From assembly GCA_036488725.1 (NCBI GenBank), contig DASXHD010000113.1, positions 1 through 64,000 of the forward strand: a stretch of 64,000 nucleotides of DNA. The letters run 5' to 3'. Shown here piece after piece: positions 17,304 to 26,711 of the stretch. The DNA comes from DASXHD01 sp036488725 (GTDB lineage: Bacteria > Myxococcota_A > Polyangia > Polyangiales > Polyangiaceae). The translations under genes and the position numbers were made by a program. How positions within the stretch are numbered: position 1 is the first letter of the stretch; the number at the start of each line of letters is the position of its first letter. The notes beneath the pieces were generated by a model. The model was not told the DNA's origin, made no database searches, and worked only from the letters and a program-made list of their open reading frames with translations.

Positions 17304-19406
17304 TCACCAGACCGCGCACGACTTGCCCGGGTTCATCGGCGCGCCCGCTTTGCACGCGTAGGCCGACGCGAACGTCGGGTTGTCGATCATCGGGCCGTCG
17401 ACGCGCCAGCGCGGCGGCGAGTGCGGGTTGCTGCGCGCGAGCATTTCGTCGAACTCCGGCGTCTCTTTCGAGCACCAGCCCTGCGCGTACGCGAGAAAGA
17501 AGAGCTTCTCGTCGCTGAAGCCTTCGACTGACCGGGATTCATTGGGATGCGACATCTTCCACGCGGCGAGCGCGGCGTACCCGAGCTTCACGCCGCCGAT
17601 GTCGGCGATGTTCTCGCCGGCGGTGAGCTCGCCGTTGAGCTTCACGCCCGGAACCGCGTCGTATTGCGAGTATTGATTCTCGACGCACTTCGTCGCCGCT
17701 TCGAATTTCGTTTTCGTCGCGGGCGTCCACCAGTCGCGCAGGTTGCCGTGGCCGTCGAATTGGCTGCCCTCGTCGTCGAAGCCGTGCGTAATTTCGTGGC
17801 CGACTGTGTTCGCGCCCTCGTCGCCGATGTTCACCGGCGCGTAAAAGTCCTTCGAGAAGAACGGCGGCTGGAGCTCGCCCGCGGGAACGACGATCTCGTT
17901 CATCGACGGATCGTAATAAGCGTTCACCGTCGGCGGGGTGATGTCCCATTGCGTGCGGTCGACCGGCTTCCCGATTTTGGCGAGCTGGCGATGGAGCTCG
18001 AACTTTTCGGCGGCGAGGGCGTTCACCGCGTACGAGACGCGCGTGACGTCGAAGTCGTAGGTGCGAAAGTGATCGGGGTAGCCGACTTTGTCGTAGCCAA
18101 GCTCGCCGATTTTCGTGAGCGCCGCGGCGCGCGTCGCGTCGTCCATCCACGCGAGCACTTTGAGATCCGCCTTCATCGCGTCGTGGATGGATCCGACGAG
18201 CGCCCGCGCACGATCGCGCGAGTCGCCGGCGAACTTCGCGGCGACGTACGGCTGCGCGAGGAGCTCGCCGAGGCCGGCGTCGACCGAGCGCACGCAACGC
18301 TTCCAGCGAGGCTCGAGCTCTTTTTGACCGACCAGCTTCTTTTGGAACGCGAACGCTTCGTCGACGAACGCCTTCGGCAGCATGCGCGATTTCGAATGAA
18401 CGAGCTGCCAATCGAGATACGCGCGCCACGCGCGCGGGCTCTCTTGATGCATGAGCGCGTCGATGCCCGTGAAATACGCCGGATCGTTCACCGAGATCGC
18501 TTGCACCGACGGAAGACCGAGCTCGTTGAAATACGTGTTCCACGGAAACGTCTTCGCGATCAGAGGCAGCCCCACGCGATCGACGCGGTGATAGACCTTG
18601 TGCGGATCGCGCCGCACGACCTTGTCTTGCTGGAGCTTCGCGATCGCCGTCTCGACGCGCATCACGTCGGCGGCTTCGCGCTTCGCTTCGGCCGGCACGG
18701 CCCCGAGGAGCGCGAGGATGCGCGCGACGTGGCCTTCGTAGAAGGCGCGCACGTCCTTCATATTGCCTTCGTCCTTCAAGTAGTAATCGCGATCGGGCAG
18801 GCCGAGACCGTCTTGGTCGAGGCCCGCGATCATTTGCGTGGCGTCGGCGAAGTCTTGTTGTGCGCCGATGTCGAAGAGCGGAAAAACGCTCGCGGCATGA
18901 AGGTGCGTGATGGCGGCGGCGAGCGACGGCACGTCGTGGACTTTGCCGATGACGTCGAGCAGCGGGCGGAGCGGCGTGAGGCCTGACTTTTCGATCGCGG
19001 TCTCGTCCATGCACGCGACGTAGTAGTCGCCGATTTTTTTCTTCAGCGGGTCGCCGCCCGAGTCGGCGGCGGCGTGCTCGAGGACGTCGCGGAGGAACAG
19101 CTCGTTCTCTTTTTGAATCAGCTCGGTCGTGCCCCACGACGCGCGGTCCGCCGGGATCTCGGCGGTCCTCACGAAGCCGCCGCACGCGTACGCGAAAAAA
19201 CTCTGGCAAGGGTCGACGGTCGTGTCCATCCAGGTCGGCTCGATGCCGGTGTCGGCGAGCTTGAGCGGCGGAGGCGGCGGCGCGGACGCGGTCTTCGCAG
19301 CGGGCGGAAGTGTCGTGGTCGTCGCGGGCGGCGGCGGCGAGCCGCACGCCGAGGCGACGGACGCGGCGGCGACGAAGAGGCAGGAGGCGATCAGCAGCTT
19401 GCGCAT
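17304..19406 (-). CDS. M13-family zinc endopeptidase lipoprotein (neprilysin/PepO type)
   Basis: 700 residues. A lipoprotein signal (lipobox ASAC) is followed by the large M13 N-terminal domain and the catalytic domain with HEITHGFDDEG (zinc ligands and general base), the third ligand in ENIADIGG, NAYYDPS, and the terminal CAVW, which matches the C-x-x-W end of the family. It would cut oligopeptides in the periplasm or at the cell surface. The start was taken at the ATG that gives the signal peptide; the upstream open frame is only a composition artefact. It is convergent with the pentahaem cytochrome gene. Confidence 0.93.
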   Translation of the reverse strand: MRKLLIASCLFVAAASVASACGSPPPPATTTTLPPAAKTASAPPPPPLKLADTGIEPTWMDTTVDPCQSFFAYACGGFVRTAEIPADRASWGTTELIQKENELFLRDVLEHAAADSGGDPLKKKIGDYYVACMDETAIEKSGLTPLRPLLDVIGKVHDVPSLAAAITHLHAASVFPLFDIGAQQDFADATQMIAGLDQDGLGLPDRDYYLKDEGNMKDVRAFYEGHVARILALLGAVPAEAKREAADVMRVETAIAKLQQDKVVRRDPHKVYHRVDRVGLPLIAKTFPWNTYFNELGLPSVQAISVNDPAYFTGIDALMHQESPRAWRAYLDWQLVHSKSRMLPKAFVDEAFAFQKKLVGQKELEPRWKRCVRSVDAGLGELLAQPYVAAKFAGDSRDRARALVGSIHDAMKADLKVLAWMDDATRAAALTKIGELGYDKVGYPDHFRTYDFDVTRVSYAVNALAAEKFELHRQLAKIGKPVDRTQWDITPPTVNAYYDPSMNEIVVPAGELQPPFFSKDFYAPVNIGDEGANTVGHEITHGFDDEGSQFDGHGNLRDWWTPATKTKFEAATKCVENQYSQYDAVPGVKLNGELTAGENIADIGGVKLGYAALAAWKMSHPNESRSVEGFSDEKLFFLAYAQGWCSKETPEFDEMLARSNPHSPPRWRVDGPMIDNPTFASAYACKAGAPMNPGKSCAVW

Positions 19407-19434
19407 GCGCGCCAACCTAGCCGAATCGTCGACG

Positions 19435-20583
19435 TCAAGGCGTGCACTCGTCGACGGCGCCGTCGCAACCCGGTACGAGCACGGGGCCGTCCGAGCGGAA
19501 TCCGATCCGCGCCGGGCGCGCGACGAAGGGAAGCGAGAAAGAGAGCGCGTCGCACGGCTGGTTCGTGTTGTCGGTCGCCGCGGCGGCGCGAATGTCCGCG
19601 GCCCCGCAGACCTCCGGCTTGAGCGCCTGGAACTCCTGGTCGTCGCCGCAGAGCTTCCCGCCACTGATCGACGGCAGGACGGCAATCGAGCGGAAGATGT
19701 CGTCCACGGCGACGCGTCCCGTGAACTGTCCGTCGAGGCCGTAGCCGCCGCCTGCGAGCGGCTCGATCTGCGCCACCATGATCGGAGACGTGATCCGGAT
19801 CGTCGTGATGCCGATTCCGACGACGAGCGAGTTGAAGTGCGCGACGAGCGTGCCGTCGGTCACGTAAGCGGCCGGGTCGACGAACGTTGGCGCGAAGCCG
19901 CCGTCGAGGATGGCCGCATCCGGGCACGACGATTGGCTCATGATGCAATCGATCGCCCAAACGTCGCCGCCATCCCACGCGGGCGGCGCGATGACGTAAC
20001 CGCCGTCGGCGTCGAACGCGGGATGGCCGCTCCCGTCGTAAAAGCCGACGACGAGCTCGGATTCGTTTTGTCCCCCGCCGTAGTTGGAGACCTGGATGAA
20101 GTAGGTGAGCTTTCCGGCTGCGATGCGCGCGTTGACGTCGCCGGAGGGCTCGGCGTTGAGCAGCTGCTCGAGATAGTGCCCGACCTGCGTGGTGCCGTTG
20201 ATGTCGCGCCCGCCCGATGGATCGCACTGGGTCACGTTCGGGACGAGCGAGGTGCACGACGCCGGCCCGCCGCCGCACGTGCAGACGCCGTCGAGATCGA
20301 ATCCGAGGCTCGCGATCACGCCGCCGTCGGGATTGAAGTCGATCGTCTGCACGGCGTCGAGGATGGTCATGCTGCCGCCGATGGTCGGGTTGGCGGGCGC
20401 CGTCGGGACGAGCACGTGCTGGCATCCCGCGTCGGTCGATGCGTCGTTCGACGCTTCGGTCGCGGCGTCGGCGACGACGAAATCGATCGGCTTCACGCCG
20501 GCGATTTCCGCGCAGCAGACCACGAGCACCGAGAGCGCCGCGAACGACATCGTCGCGATCGCGGCTCTCCGACGCGGCGCCAT
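19435..20583 (-). CDS. Hypothetical exported protein, third gene of a kinase operon
   Basis: 382 residues with an N-terminal hydrophobic signal (about 8-24) ending in VVCCAE, probably a lipobox, and then an Asp/Ala-rich spacer (DAATEASNDASTDAG) usual for myxobacterial lipoproteins. The remainder is Cys-containing and beta-rich, with no recognised domain. The start overlaps the stop of the upstream PEGA/TPR gene by one base (TGATG), so it belongs to the kinase - PEGA - lipoprotein operon. The function is unknown. A similar third gene, though with a different domain, follows the second kinase operon at 41.5-44.4 kb. Confidence 0.8.
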   Translation of the reverse strand: MAPRRRAAIATMSFAALSVLVVCCAEIAGVKPIDFVVADAATEASNDASTDAGCQHVLVPTAPANPTIGGSMTILDAVQTIDFNPDGGVIASLGFDLDGVCTCGGGPASCTSLVPNVTQCDPSGGRDINGTTQVGHYLEQLLNAEPSGDVNARIAAGKLTYFIQVSNYGGGQNESELVVGFYDGSGHPAFDADGGYVIAPPAWDGGDVWAIDCIMSQSSCPDAAILDGGFAPTFVDPAAYVTDGTLVAHFNSLVVGIGITTIRITSPIMVAQIEPLAGGGYGLDGQFTGRVAVDDIFRSIAVLPSISGGKLCGDDQEFQALKPEVCGAADIRAAAATDNTNQPCDALSFSLPFVARPARIGFRSDGPVLVPGCDGAVDECTP

Positions 20584-21518
20584 CAAAATTCTCCCTCCAG
20601 CGAAGCGCCGATCGAGCTCGGCGAAGTGACGAACGAGAATGCGAGCGCGCTCTTCGCGCGGCTCGAGGGCGCGAGCAAAAAGAGAAGCGCGCCCGCGACG
20701 AGCGCCGCGCCGCCGACCGCGAACGTGACGTCGGAGAGCGTCGCGAAAGTCTGCGCGTTCGAGTTCGACTGCGTGATCGAGCGCTGCGCAGCGGGGTCGG
20801 TGTTCGTGCAGCTCGGATACGTTCCGGCGCACGCGTTGACCGCGTCGCCGTGCGCAGCGAAGGTGAGGCCGCCGAAGATGCCGCCTGCCGCGAGGCCCGC
20901 GAGACCCACCGCGGCGATCGCGAGGCCCGCCGTGCGCTGCGTTCCGCCGCGCGTCACGAGGACGGGCTTCGGTCTCTCGATCGGCGCGAGCTCGAGGCGG
21001 TGCACTTCGCCCGCGGCGCCGACGAAGTGTTCTTTTTTCGGGTGGTACTGCGGCGCGGTCGCCTCGAGATCGTGCGCGCCGGGTGCGACCGCGTACGCGC
21101 CGTCTTGGACGAACATCGCGTCGACTGGCGCGCCGTCGACGCGCACGTCGAGACGCGGGATCGAAGGCAGCGTCACGACCAAGAGCTTGCGCTGAATGAC
21201 CACCGCGCGATCGGCGGCAAGCCTGCGTCGCGCGTCGCCGCGGTCCGCCGCCAGACGCGACGCCGCGCGAAAGTCTCTCCACGCCGCGAGCGGATCGCCG
21301 AGCTTGTCCTCGCAATCGGCGAGATCGAGGCGCGCGCCGATGCTGCTCTCGTGCGCGAGGCTCTCGCGGAATTTGGCCGCGGCGCCGGTCCAGTCTTGCG
21401 CGTCGACGAGACGGAGGCCCTCTTGAAAGCTCGCGACCGCGGCGTCGTGCTCGCCGTCGGCGCGCGCCGCGGAACCGAGAAGCAACGTCGCGGCGAAGAC
21501 CGCACCGGCGAGTCGCAT
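20583..21518 (-). CDS. TPR/PEGA-type membrane protein
   Basis: 311 residues: a signal peptide, a TPR-like N-terminal region (about 22-100, pattern HDAAVASFQEGLRLVDAQDW), a PEGA-like beta domain (about 110-180, LDVRVDGAPVDAMFVQDGAY), and two hydrophobic segments (about 200-225 and 265-290). PEGA proteins occur in the myxobacterial envelope and are often next to Ser/Thr kinases. The gene overlaps the kinase stop by one base (TGATG) and is itself overlapped by the next gene, so all three are co-translated. The biochemical role is not known; a structural or sensory partner of the kinase is an inference. Confidence 0.83.
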   Translation of the reverse strand: MRLAGAVFAATLLLGSAARADGEHDAAVASFQEGLRLVDAQDWTGAAAKFRESLAHESSIGARLDLADCEDKLGDPLAAWRDFRAASRLAADRGDARRRLAADRAVVIQRKLLVVTLPSIPRLDVRVDGAPVDAMFVQDGAYAVAPGAHDLEATAPQYHPKKEHFVGAAGEVHRLELAPIERPKPVLVTRGGTQRTAGLAIAAVGLAGLAAGGIFGGLTFAAHGDAVNACAGTYPSCTNTDPAAQRSITQSNSNAQTFATLSDVTFAVGGAALVAGALLFLLAPSSRAKSALAFSFVTSPSSIGASLEGEF

Positions 21519-22978
21519 CACATTTCCGTGGTCGCGGCGCGTGGCGTCGTCGCCGGCGTCGCGGTGGGAGGCGGCGACGCGCTCACAGCTGGTGCGGTCG
21601 ATGCAGATGCAGATGGCGCGGCGGTCGCGACGGGCGGACGCGCGCCGCCACGAGCGACCGTCCGCGGCCGCAGCGGCGCGGACGTCGGCTCGCTCGTGAT
21701 CGCGACCGGCGGAGCCGCAGCGCTCGTCGTTGCGACGATCGAGGCGCTCGGATGCGAGGCGAGCGTCGGCGCAGGCGCAGAGACGCGAGAGCTCGGAGCG
21801 GCGTGCGCCGTCAGGAGCCGCGCTGCAATCGCGAGAGTCGCGATCGCGCCCAGCACCGCCGTCGCGATCGCGACACGCGCGCCGCCGCTCTTGCGCGTCG
21901 TCGTCGCGGTCGAAACCGAGAGCTGCGGCAGCGTATCGCCGAGCACGGTGGCGCCCGATCGCGCGGAGATCGCAGGCGACGAAGTCGCCGGTGCCGGCGC
22001 GTTCTCGGCGTACCGCGCCTCGATCAGGTCGACGCACGCCGCGCCGACGGGTGACGCGAACGGCCGAAGTCGACGCGCGCTGTCCACGAGCGTCGCCCGC
22101 TTCTCCACGTCTTTTTCGAGCAGCCGCGCGATCACGTCCTCGACCTCGGCCGGCGCGTCCGGCGCGATCGAGCGCAGCGCGGGCGGCGGGTCGGTCATGA
22201 TCGCCGCGAGCACCCCGGACGTCGTCTCGGCGTCGAACGGAAGCTTCGCCGTGAGCAGCTCGAACAACACGACGCCGAGCGCCCACGCGTCGGTACGCGC
22301 GTCCACGTTGCGCGCGCTCCGCACCTGCTCGGGCGACATGTACGTCGGCGACCCGAACGTGGAATTCGTCTCGGTGAGGCGCTTGTCGCCCGCGGCGGGC
22401 TCGACGAGCTTGGAGATGCCGAAGTCGAGGACCTTCACGAGCGGAGCGCCGTCGGCGCGGCGCGTGAGCCACAAGTTGGATGGCTTCACGTCGCGATGAA
22501 CGACGCCGACTCCATGCGCGTGCAAGAGCCCGACGCATGCTTGGAGGAAACAGTCGACGGCCGTCGCGAGCGGCATCGGACCGCGCGCGCACACGGCGGC
22601 GAGATCCTCGCCCTCGAGCAGCTCCATCGCGAGAAAAGGAAGCCCCGACTCGGTCGTGCCGACGTCGAAGACTCGCACGACGTGATCGTCTTTCACGCGC
22701 GCCGTGACGCGCGCCTCTCGCAGGAAGCGCGCGCTGAACGACGGGTCCGCGACGAGCCGCGGATGGAGGAACTTGATCGCGACCACGTCGTCGAGCTCGG
22801 TGTGACGCGCGGCGACGACGGCGCCCATCCCGCCGGCTCCGAGCACGCGTTCGACGCGGTAACGCCCGGCCACCAAGTCGCCGACGCGCGGAACCCAATC
22901 CGTTTCCGAGCGCGAGGTTTCCCCCGGAGTCGCCACGCGGTCAGCGTAGCAGAGTATCTTCGGCGCAGGGTCAGCCAT
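21518..22978 (-). CDS. Hanks-type Ser/Thr protein kinase
   Basis: 486 residues with a complete kinase domain (about 38-310): glycine loop LGAGGMGAV, VAIK lysine, HRDVKPSN catalytic loop, DFG, and SPEQ near the activation segment (YMSPEQV). A single transmembrane helix (about 350-372) separates it from a long Ala/Pro/Ser-rich C-terminal tail of low complexity outside the cytoplasm. The first gene of a three-gene coupled operon with PEGA and lipoprotein genes. The ATG start is 44 bases from the divergent AraC-like gene. The target is unknown; the FHA proteins in the window are possible readers. Confidence 0.95.
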   Translation of the reverse strand: MADPAPKILCYADRVATPGETSRSETDWVPRVGDLVAGRYRVERVLGAGGMGAVVAARHTELDDVVAIKFLHPRLVADPSFSARFLREARVTARVKDDHVVRVFDVGTTESGLPFLAMELLEGEDLAAVCARGPMPLATAVDCFLQACVGLLHAHGVGVVHRDVKPSNLWLTRRADGAPLVKVLDFGISKLVEPAAGDKRLTETNSTFGSPTYMSPEQVRSARNVDARTDAWALGVVLFELLTAKLPFDAETTSGVLAAIMTDPPPALRSIAPDAPAEVEDVIARLLEKDVEKRATLVDSARRLRPFASPVGAACVDLIEARYAENAPAPATSSPAISARSGATVLGDTLPQLSVSTATTTRKSGGARVAIATAVLGAIATLAIAARLLTAHAAPSSRVSAPAPTLASHPSASIVATTSAAAPPVAITSEPTSAPLRPRTVARGGARPPVATAAPSASASTAPAVSASPPPTATPATTPRAATTEM

Positions 22979-23022
22979 GGCCGTCTCTACCTTGAGGACT
23001 TGCGTCAGCCTCGACGCGTTTC

Positions 23023-23784
23023 GTGCGGAGCCCGTCGGCGCTCGCTTTCGCGCGCCGGCGGTTCACGTATGCGATGCCGCGCGAAGGATTCGCCGTGGCG
23101 GTCGCGGCGGGACGCTTCGACGCAGGCGACTTGCGCTCGCTCGTTCCGCTTCTCGTCGCGCTGCGATCGTTTCCGCGGCACGCGTCGCTCTGGGACGTCT
23201 CGCGCGTCGGTGACGTGGAGCCTGACGCGTTCACCGGGCTTCAGGATTATTTCGCCGCGCATTTCCGCGAGCCGCTTCCGATCGTGCGCGTCGCGGTGCT
23301 CGCGCCGTCCAAAGGTCCGCTTCGTGCGGCCGCGGCGGGCATGTTTTCGTTTCTCGAGCCGCCGTATCCCGCGCGCGCGTTCACCGACGCTTCCGCGGCG
23401 CTCGATTGGCTCGGCGCGCCGCGCGAGGCGTGCCTGCGCGCGCTCGAAGAGGAGAGCGCCGCGCTCCTCGCCGACGCGTTCGACGACGTCGTCTCCGCGT
23501 GGGTCGAAGCCAACGCCAAGACGGCGAACATCGAACGCTGCGCCGCGGGTGTCGGCGTGTCGCGCCGCACGCTCCAGCGGCGGCTGCGCGAGCGCGACAC
23601 GTCGTTCGAAGCGCTCGCGAACCGCGCGCGCGTTCGCGTCGCCGAGCGCCTCCTCGCAACCGACGCGTCGCTCGGCGCGATCGCATTCGAGGCGGGTTTC
23701 TCGTCGCCCGAGCGCTTTTCGCGAATCTTCCGCGACATCACCGGCGAGGCGCCGTCCGCCGCGCGCGCGAAGCTCCATCGTTGA
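23023..23784 (+). CDS. AraC-family transcriptional regulator
   Basis: 253 residues (GTG start; an ATG at 23074 is the alternative). The C-terminal third has the two AraC helix-turn-helices: CAAGVGVSRRTLQRRLRE and the second with FEAGFSSPERFSRIFRDIT. The N-terminal part (about 20-130) is an unassigned sensor region without recognisable ligand residues. In-frame stop TGA at 22993 limits how far upstream it can begin. It is divergent from the kinase operon, and the short gap makes that operon a candidate target. DNA-binding role is confident, effector unknown. Confidence 0.85.
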   Translation: MRSPSALAFARRRFTYAMPREGFAVAVAAGRFDAGDLRSLVPLLVALRSFPRHASLWDVSRVGDVEPDAFTGLQDYFAAHFREPLPIVRVAVLAPSKGPLRAAAAGMFSFLEPPYPARAFTDASAALDWLGAPREACLRALEEESAALLADAFDDVVSAWVEANAKTANIERCAAGVGVSRRTLQRRLRERDTSFEALANRARVRVAERLLATDASLGAIAFEAGFSSPERFSRIFRDITGEAPSAARAKLHR

Positions 23785-23836
23785 TCGCCGCCGAGACGAC
23801 CTCGAATGCGCGCAGCGCGTCGCGCAACGATGGAAT

Positions 23837-24658
23837 GTGCTGAGCTTCTTGGTCGCATGCGCCGTCTGCGCGACGGCGGACCCGACGCTCGTCGCGGCGA
23901 CCGAGGAGCAGCCTTATCGCAATCGCGTGCGCGTGGATCTCGACGCGCGCGTCGGACACGTGGCGGCCGGTGATGCGTCGCTCGACGATCGACGTGTGGA
24001 GACTTCGTTCTCGTGGGCGCCGTCGCGTGCGTTCGAAATCGGTCTCGCGATTCCATTTCTTTTTCGGCGCGTCGACGGCGCGTTCGACGAGCGGACGATG
24101 GGCGACGTCGAGATCCGCGCGCAAGCGCTCGCGTACGAAGCGCGCGGCTCGTTCGGGCGACGACGCTTCGGCATCCTCGGCGCGCTCAAGCTGCCGACGT
24201 CGCCGATCGAGTACGACGAGCACGGCGCGGTGCTCCCTTCGGCGTTGCAGCCCGGATGCGGCGCGATTGCGCCGACGGTCGGCGCGTACTACGCGGCGGG
24301 CCGCGGCGCGTGGTCGACGTTCGTCAGCGGGTCGATCTTCTTGCCGCTGCCTGTCCGCGACGGACCGTGCTCGAGCGACTCGACGCGCTTCTTCGCGCAC
24401 GTGCAATATCAGCCGAAGCCGTGGATCGCCGGTCGCCTCGGTGCGTTCGCGCGGATCGACGCGAGCGGCCAGCTCGCGCAGAACGTCGACGATCCGAACT
24501 CGGGCGGCTTCATTGCGTACGTTACCGCCGAAGCGCTCGTGTCTCCCGTTCCTGACTTGGTTCTGACATTCGGCGCGTTCGTTCCGATCGTCGAAGCGTT
24601 TCGCGGTCAGCATCACGAGAGCGCCGTCGCTTCGTTCGACGTCGCCTACGATTTTTAG
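23837..24658 (+). CDS. Exported beta-barrel-like protein of unknown function
   Basis: 273 residues from a GTG start with a short signal peptide (about 1-20). The rest alternates hydrophobic and polar residues with aromatic strand ends (FEIGLAIPFLF, GAYYAAGRGAWSTFVSGSIF, LVLTFGAFVPIVEAF) and ends in Phe (VAYDF), as outer-membrane beta-barrels do. It resembles the loose group of barrel proteins annotated as putative outer-membrane transporters. It lies 52 bases after the AraC gene on the same strand. The start is the weakest point; no ribosome binding site is obvious. Confidence 0.7.
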   Translation: MLSFLVACAVCATADPTLVAATEEQPYRNRVRVDLDARVGHVAAGDASLDDRRVETSFSWAPSRAFEIGLAIPFLFRRVDGAFDERTMGDVEIRAQALAYEARGSFGRRRFGILGALKLPTSPIEYDEHGAVLPSALQPGCGAIAPTVGAYYAAGRGAWSTFVSGSIFLPLPVRDGPCSSDSTRFFAHVQYQPKPWIAGRLGAFARIDASGQLAQNVDDPNSGGFIAYVTAEALVSPVPDLVLTFGAFVPIVEAFRGQHHESAVASFDVAYDF

Positions 24659-24679
24659 ACGCGGTATGTTTGCGGTCTC

Positions 24680-26098
24680 ATGAGGGGCCGGCTTTTGCTT
24701 TTGCTCGTCGCGCTCGCGACGCTGGAATGCAGCAACGATCAGTTTTGCGACGCCGACGCCGGAGCGTGCGGAGACTCCGGCACGTCGGTTCCGCCGGTTT
24801 CGGGCGGCGGCTGCGACTCGAGCAAACCCGCGTCGCAGGGCGGCTGCGCCGTCGCCGAGACCGACGGATTTTTCGTCGCGCCGACCGGAAGCGACGCGTC
24901 GGCGGGATCGAAGCTCGCGCCGTTCCAAACGATCGGCAAGGGCATCACCGCCGCCGCGGCCGACCCGACGCGACCGAACGTCTACGTTTGCCAGGGCACG
25001 TACGCCGAGAACCTCGTGATCCAAACGGCGCCCGCGGGCGTCGCGCTTCATGGCGGATTCGATTGCGCGAGCTGGACGCAAACGAGCGCGCCGACGGCCG
25101 TCGCACCCAAGTCGGGTTATGCGCTCCACGTTCTCGGCGCAGCCGCGCTCGTCGAGAGCATGACGCTCACCGCGCCGGACGCGACCGCCCCGGGCGCGTC
25201 GAGCATCGCCGCGTTCGTCGACGGTTCGCCGGGGATGACGTTCCGTCGAGCGGCGGTCACCGCCGGAGCGGGAGGGGACGGGGCGACGCCGCAGTCGACA
25301 CCGATGCTTGCGCCGGCGCAGGCGGGCAACTCGAACACCGCGGGCAATGCGTGTCCGGCGGTGATCTGTAAGTGTGCGACGGATACGTCAACTGGTGGCG
25401 CAGGTGGCGGTTACTTCGATGCGGGTACGTACATCCAGCCGACCTCCGGCCTTCCCGTAATCGGTGGAGACTTGGATGCAGGTCACGCGGGCTCGAGCGG
25501 TCCGCCGGGGAACGGAGCGAGCGGCGCCGGCGGAAAAGCAGGCGCGAGCACCGGGTCGCTCGGCGAGCTCACGAGCGGAGGCTGGGTTGCGTCGCCGGGG
25601 GGCGCAGGCGTCGCCGGCGATACGGCGCAAGGCGGCGGCGGGATCGGTGGTGACCCCGGACTCCCGCAAGGCGCGGGGGCCGGAGGTGCGTGCGGTGGTT
25701 GCGGCGGTGCTGCTGGAAAAGGCGGCGACGGCGGCGGTGCGAGCATCGCAATTGCGGCGATCAACTCGGTCGTTCGCGTGCAAGCGTCGGCGGTGAAAGC
25801 GGCCAAGGCCGGCAACGGTGGAAACGGCGCAGGAGGTCAGCCGGGACAGCCGGGTGGAACCGGTGGAACCGGGCCCACTGGCGCCGGCGGCAACGGCGGC
25901 ACGGGCGGCAGCGGCGGCAACGGCGGCGGAGGGGCCGGCGGGATTTCGGTTGCAGTTGCAACCAATTCTGGCGCGCCTGCGCCGGACATCGATTCGTCGA
26001 GCTCGGTTCTCGCGGGCACACCCGGGAAGGGCGGCGTGGACGGCGCCGGCGCGAACAAAGCGGTCGACGGGCTCGCCACACCCGTTCACGCATTTTGA
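24680..26098 (+). CDS. Gly-rich lipoprotein-like surface protein, copy 1
   Basis: 472 residues. A hydrophobic leader ends in TLECS (possible lipobox), followed by a conserved block about 37-195 (PPVSGGGCDSSKP, FQTIGKGITAA, CQGTYAENLV, GVALHGGFDC) like DUF1565 beta-helix starts, then about 250 residues of Gly/Ala-rich PGRS-like sequence. The leader-proximal block is shared with the next gene, 5 bases downstream. It is probably a surface or extracellular protein with a parallel beta-helix. The function is unknown. Confidence 0.82.
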   Translation: MRGRLLLLLVALATLECSNDQFCDADAGACGDSGTSVPPVSGGGCDSSKPASQGGCAVAETDGFFVAPTGSDASAGSKLAPFQTIGKGITAAAADPTRPNVYVCQGTYAENLVIQTAPAGVALHGGFDCASWTQTSAPTAVAPKSGYALHVLGAAALVESMTLTAPDATAPGASSIAAFVDGSPGMTFRRAAVTAGAGGDGATPQSTPMLAPAQAGNSNTAGNACPAVICKCATDTSTGGAGGGYFDAGTYIQPTSGLPVIGGDLDAGHAGSSGPPGNGASGAGGKAGASTGSLGELTSGGWVASPGGAGVAGDTAQGGGGIGGDPGLPQGAGAGGACGGCGGAAGKGGDGGGASIAIAAINSVVRVQASAVKAAKAGNGGNGAGGQPGQPGGTGGTGPTGAGGNGGTGGSGGNGGGGAGGISVAVATNSGAPAPDIDSSSSVLAGTPGKGGVDGAGANKAVDGLATPVHAF

Positions 26099-26711
26099 GG
26101 GTCATGACGAAGATTGAAATCATCGGGCTCGGGGCGTGTGCGATCGTCGCGGCGCTCTCGTTCGAATGCGGGACGACGCCGGAATGTGACGTCGACGCCG
26201 GATGCGCAGATGCGTCGAGCGTTCCGCCCGTTTCCGGCGGCGGCTGCGACTCGAGCAAACCACCGTCGCAAGGCGGCTGCGCAGTCGACGACACCGACGG
26301 GTTTTTCGTTTCGCCGGCCGGGAGCGATACCGGCGTCGGATCGAAGGCCGCGCCGTTTCAAACCATCGGTCGCGGAATTCTCGCGGCGGCCGGAAACGTC
26401 ACGAAGCCGAACGTCTACATCTGTCAGGGCACGTACGCCGAGAACCTCGTCATTCAAACGGCGCCCGCGGGCGTCGCGCTCCACGGCGGCTTCGACTGCA
26501 CGGGCTGGACGCAAACGAGCGCACCGACGACCGTCGCGCCGAAGTGGATGACCGGCGACGCCGAGCCGCAATACGTCCTCGACGTGATCGGCGCAGCCGC
26601 GCTCGTCGAAAGCATGACGCTCACCGCGCCGGACGCGACCGACCCGGGCGCGTCGAGCATCGCAGCGTTCGTGAACGGATCACCGGGCATGACGTTCCGC
26701 CGCGCAGCGGT
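24788..26711 (+). repeat. Tandem duplicated gene block
   Basis: Two direct copies of about 470-490 bases (24788-25260 and 26221-26711) encode the conserved block of the two Gly-rich lipoproteins. Long stretches are identical or differ only in third codon positions. The duplication includes the region of the beta-helix start but not the low-complexity tails. Confidence 0.75.

Noticed and set aside
17539..19347. Long Arg-rich minus-strand frame inside the M13 peptidase
   Set aside because: Out-of-frame shadow of the peptidase; the real frame has HExxH and the C-x-x-W end.
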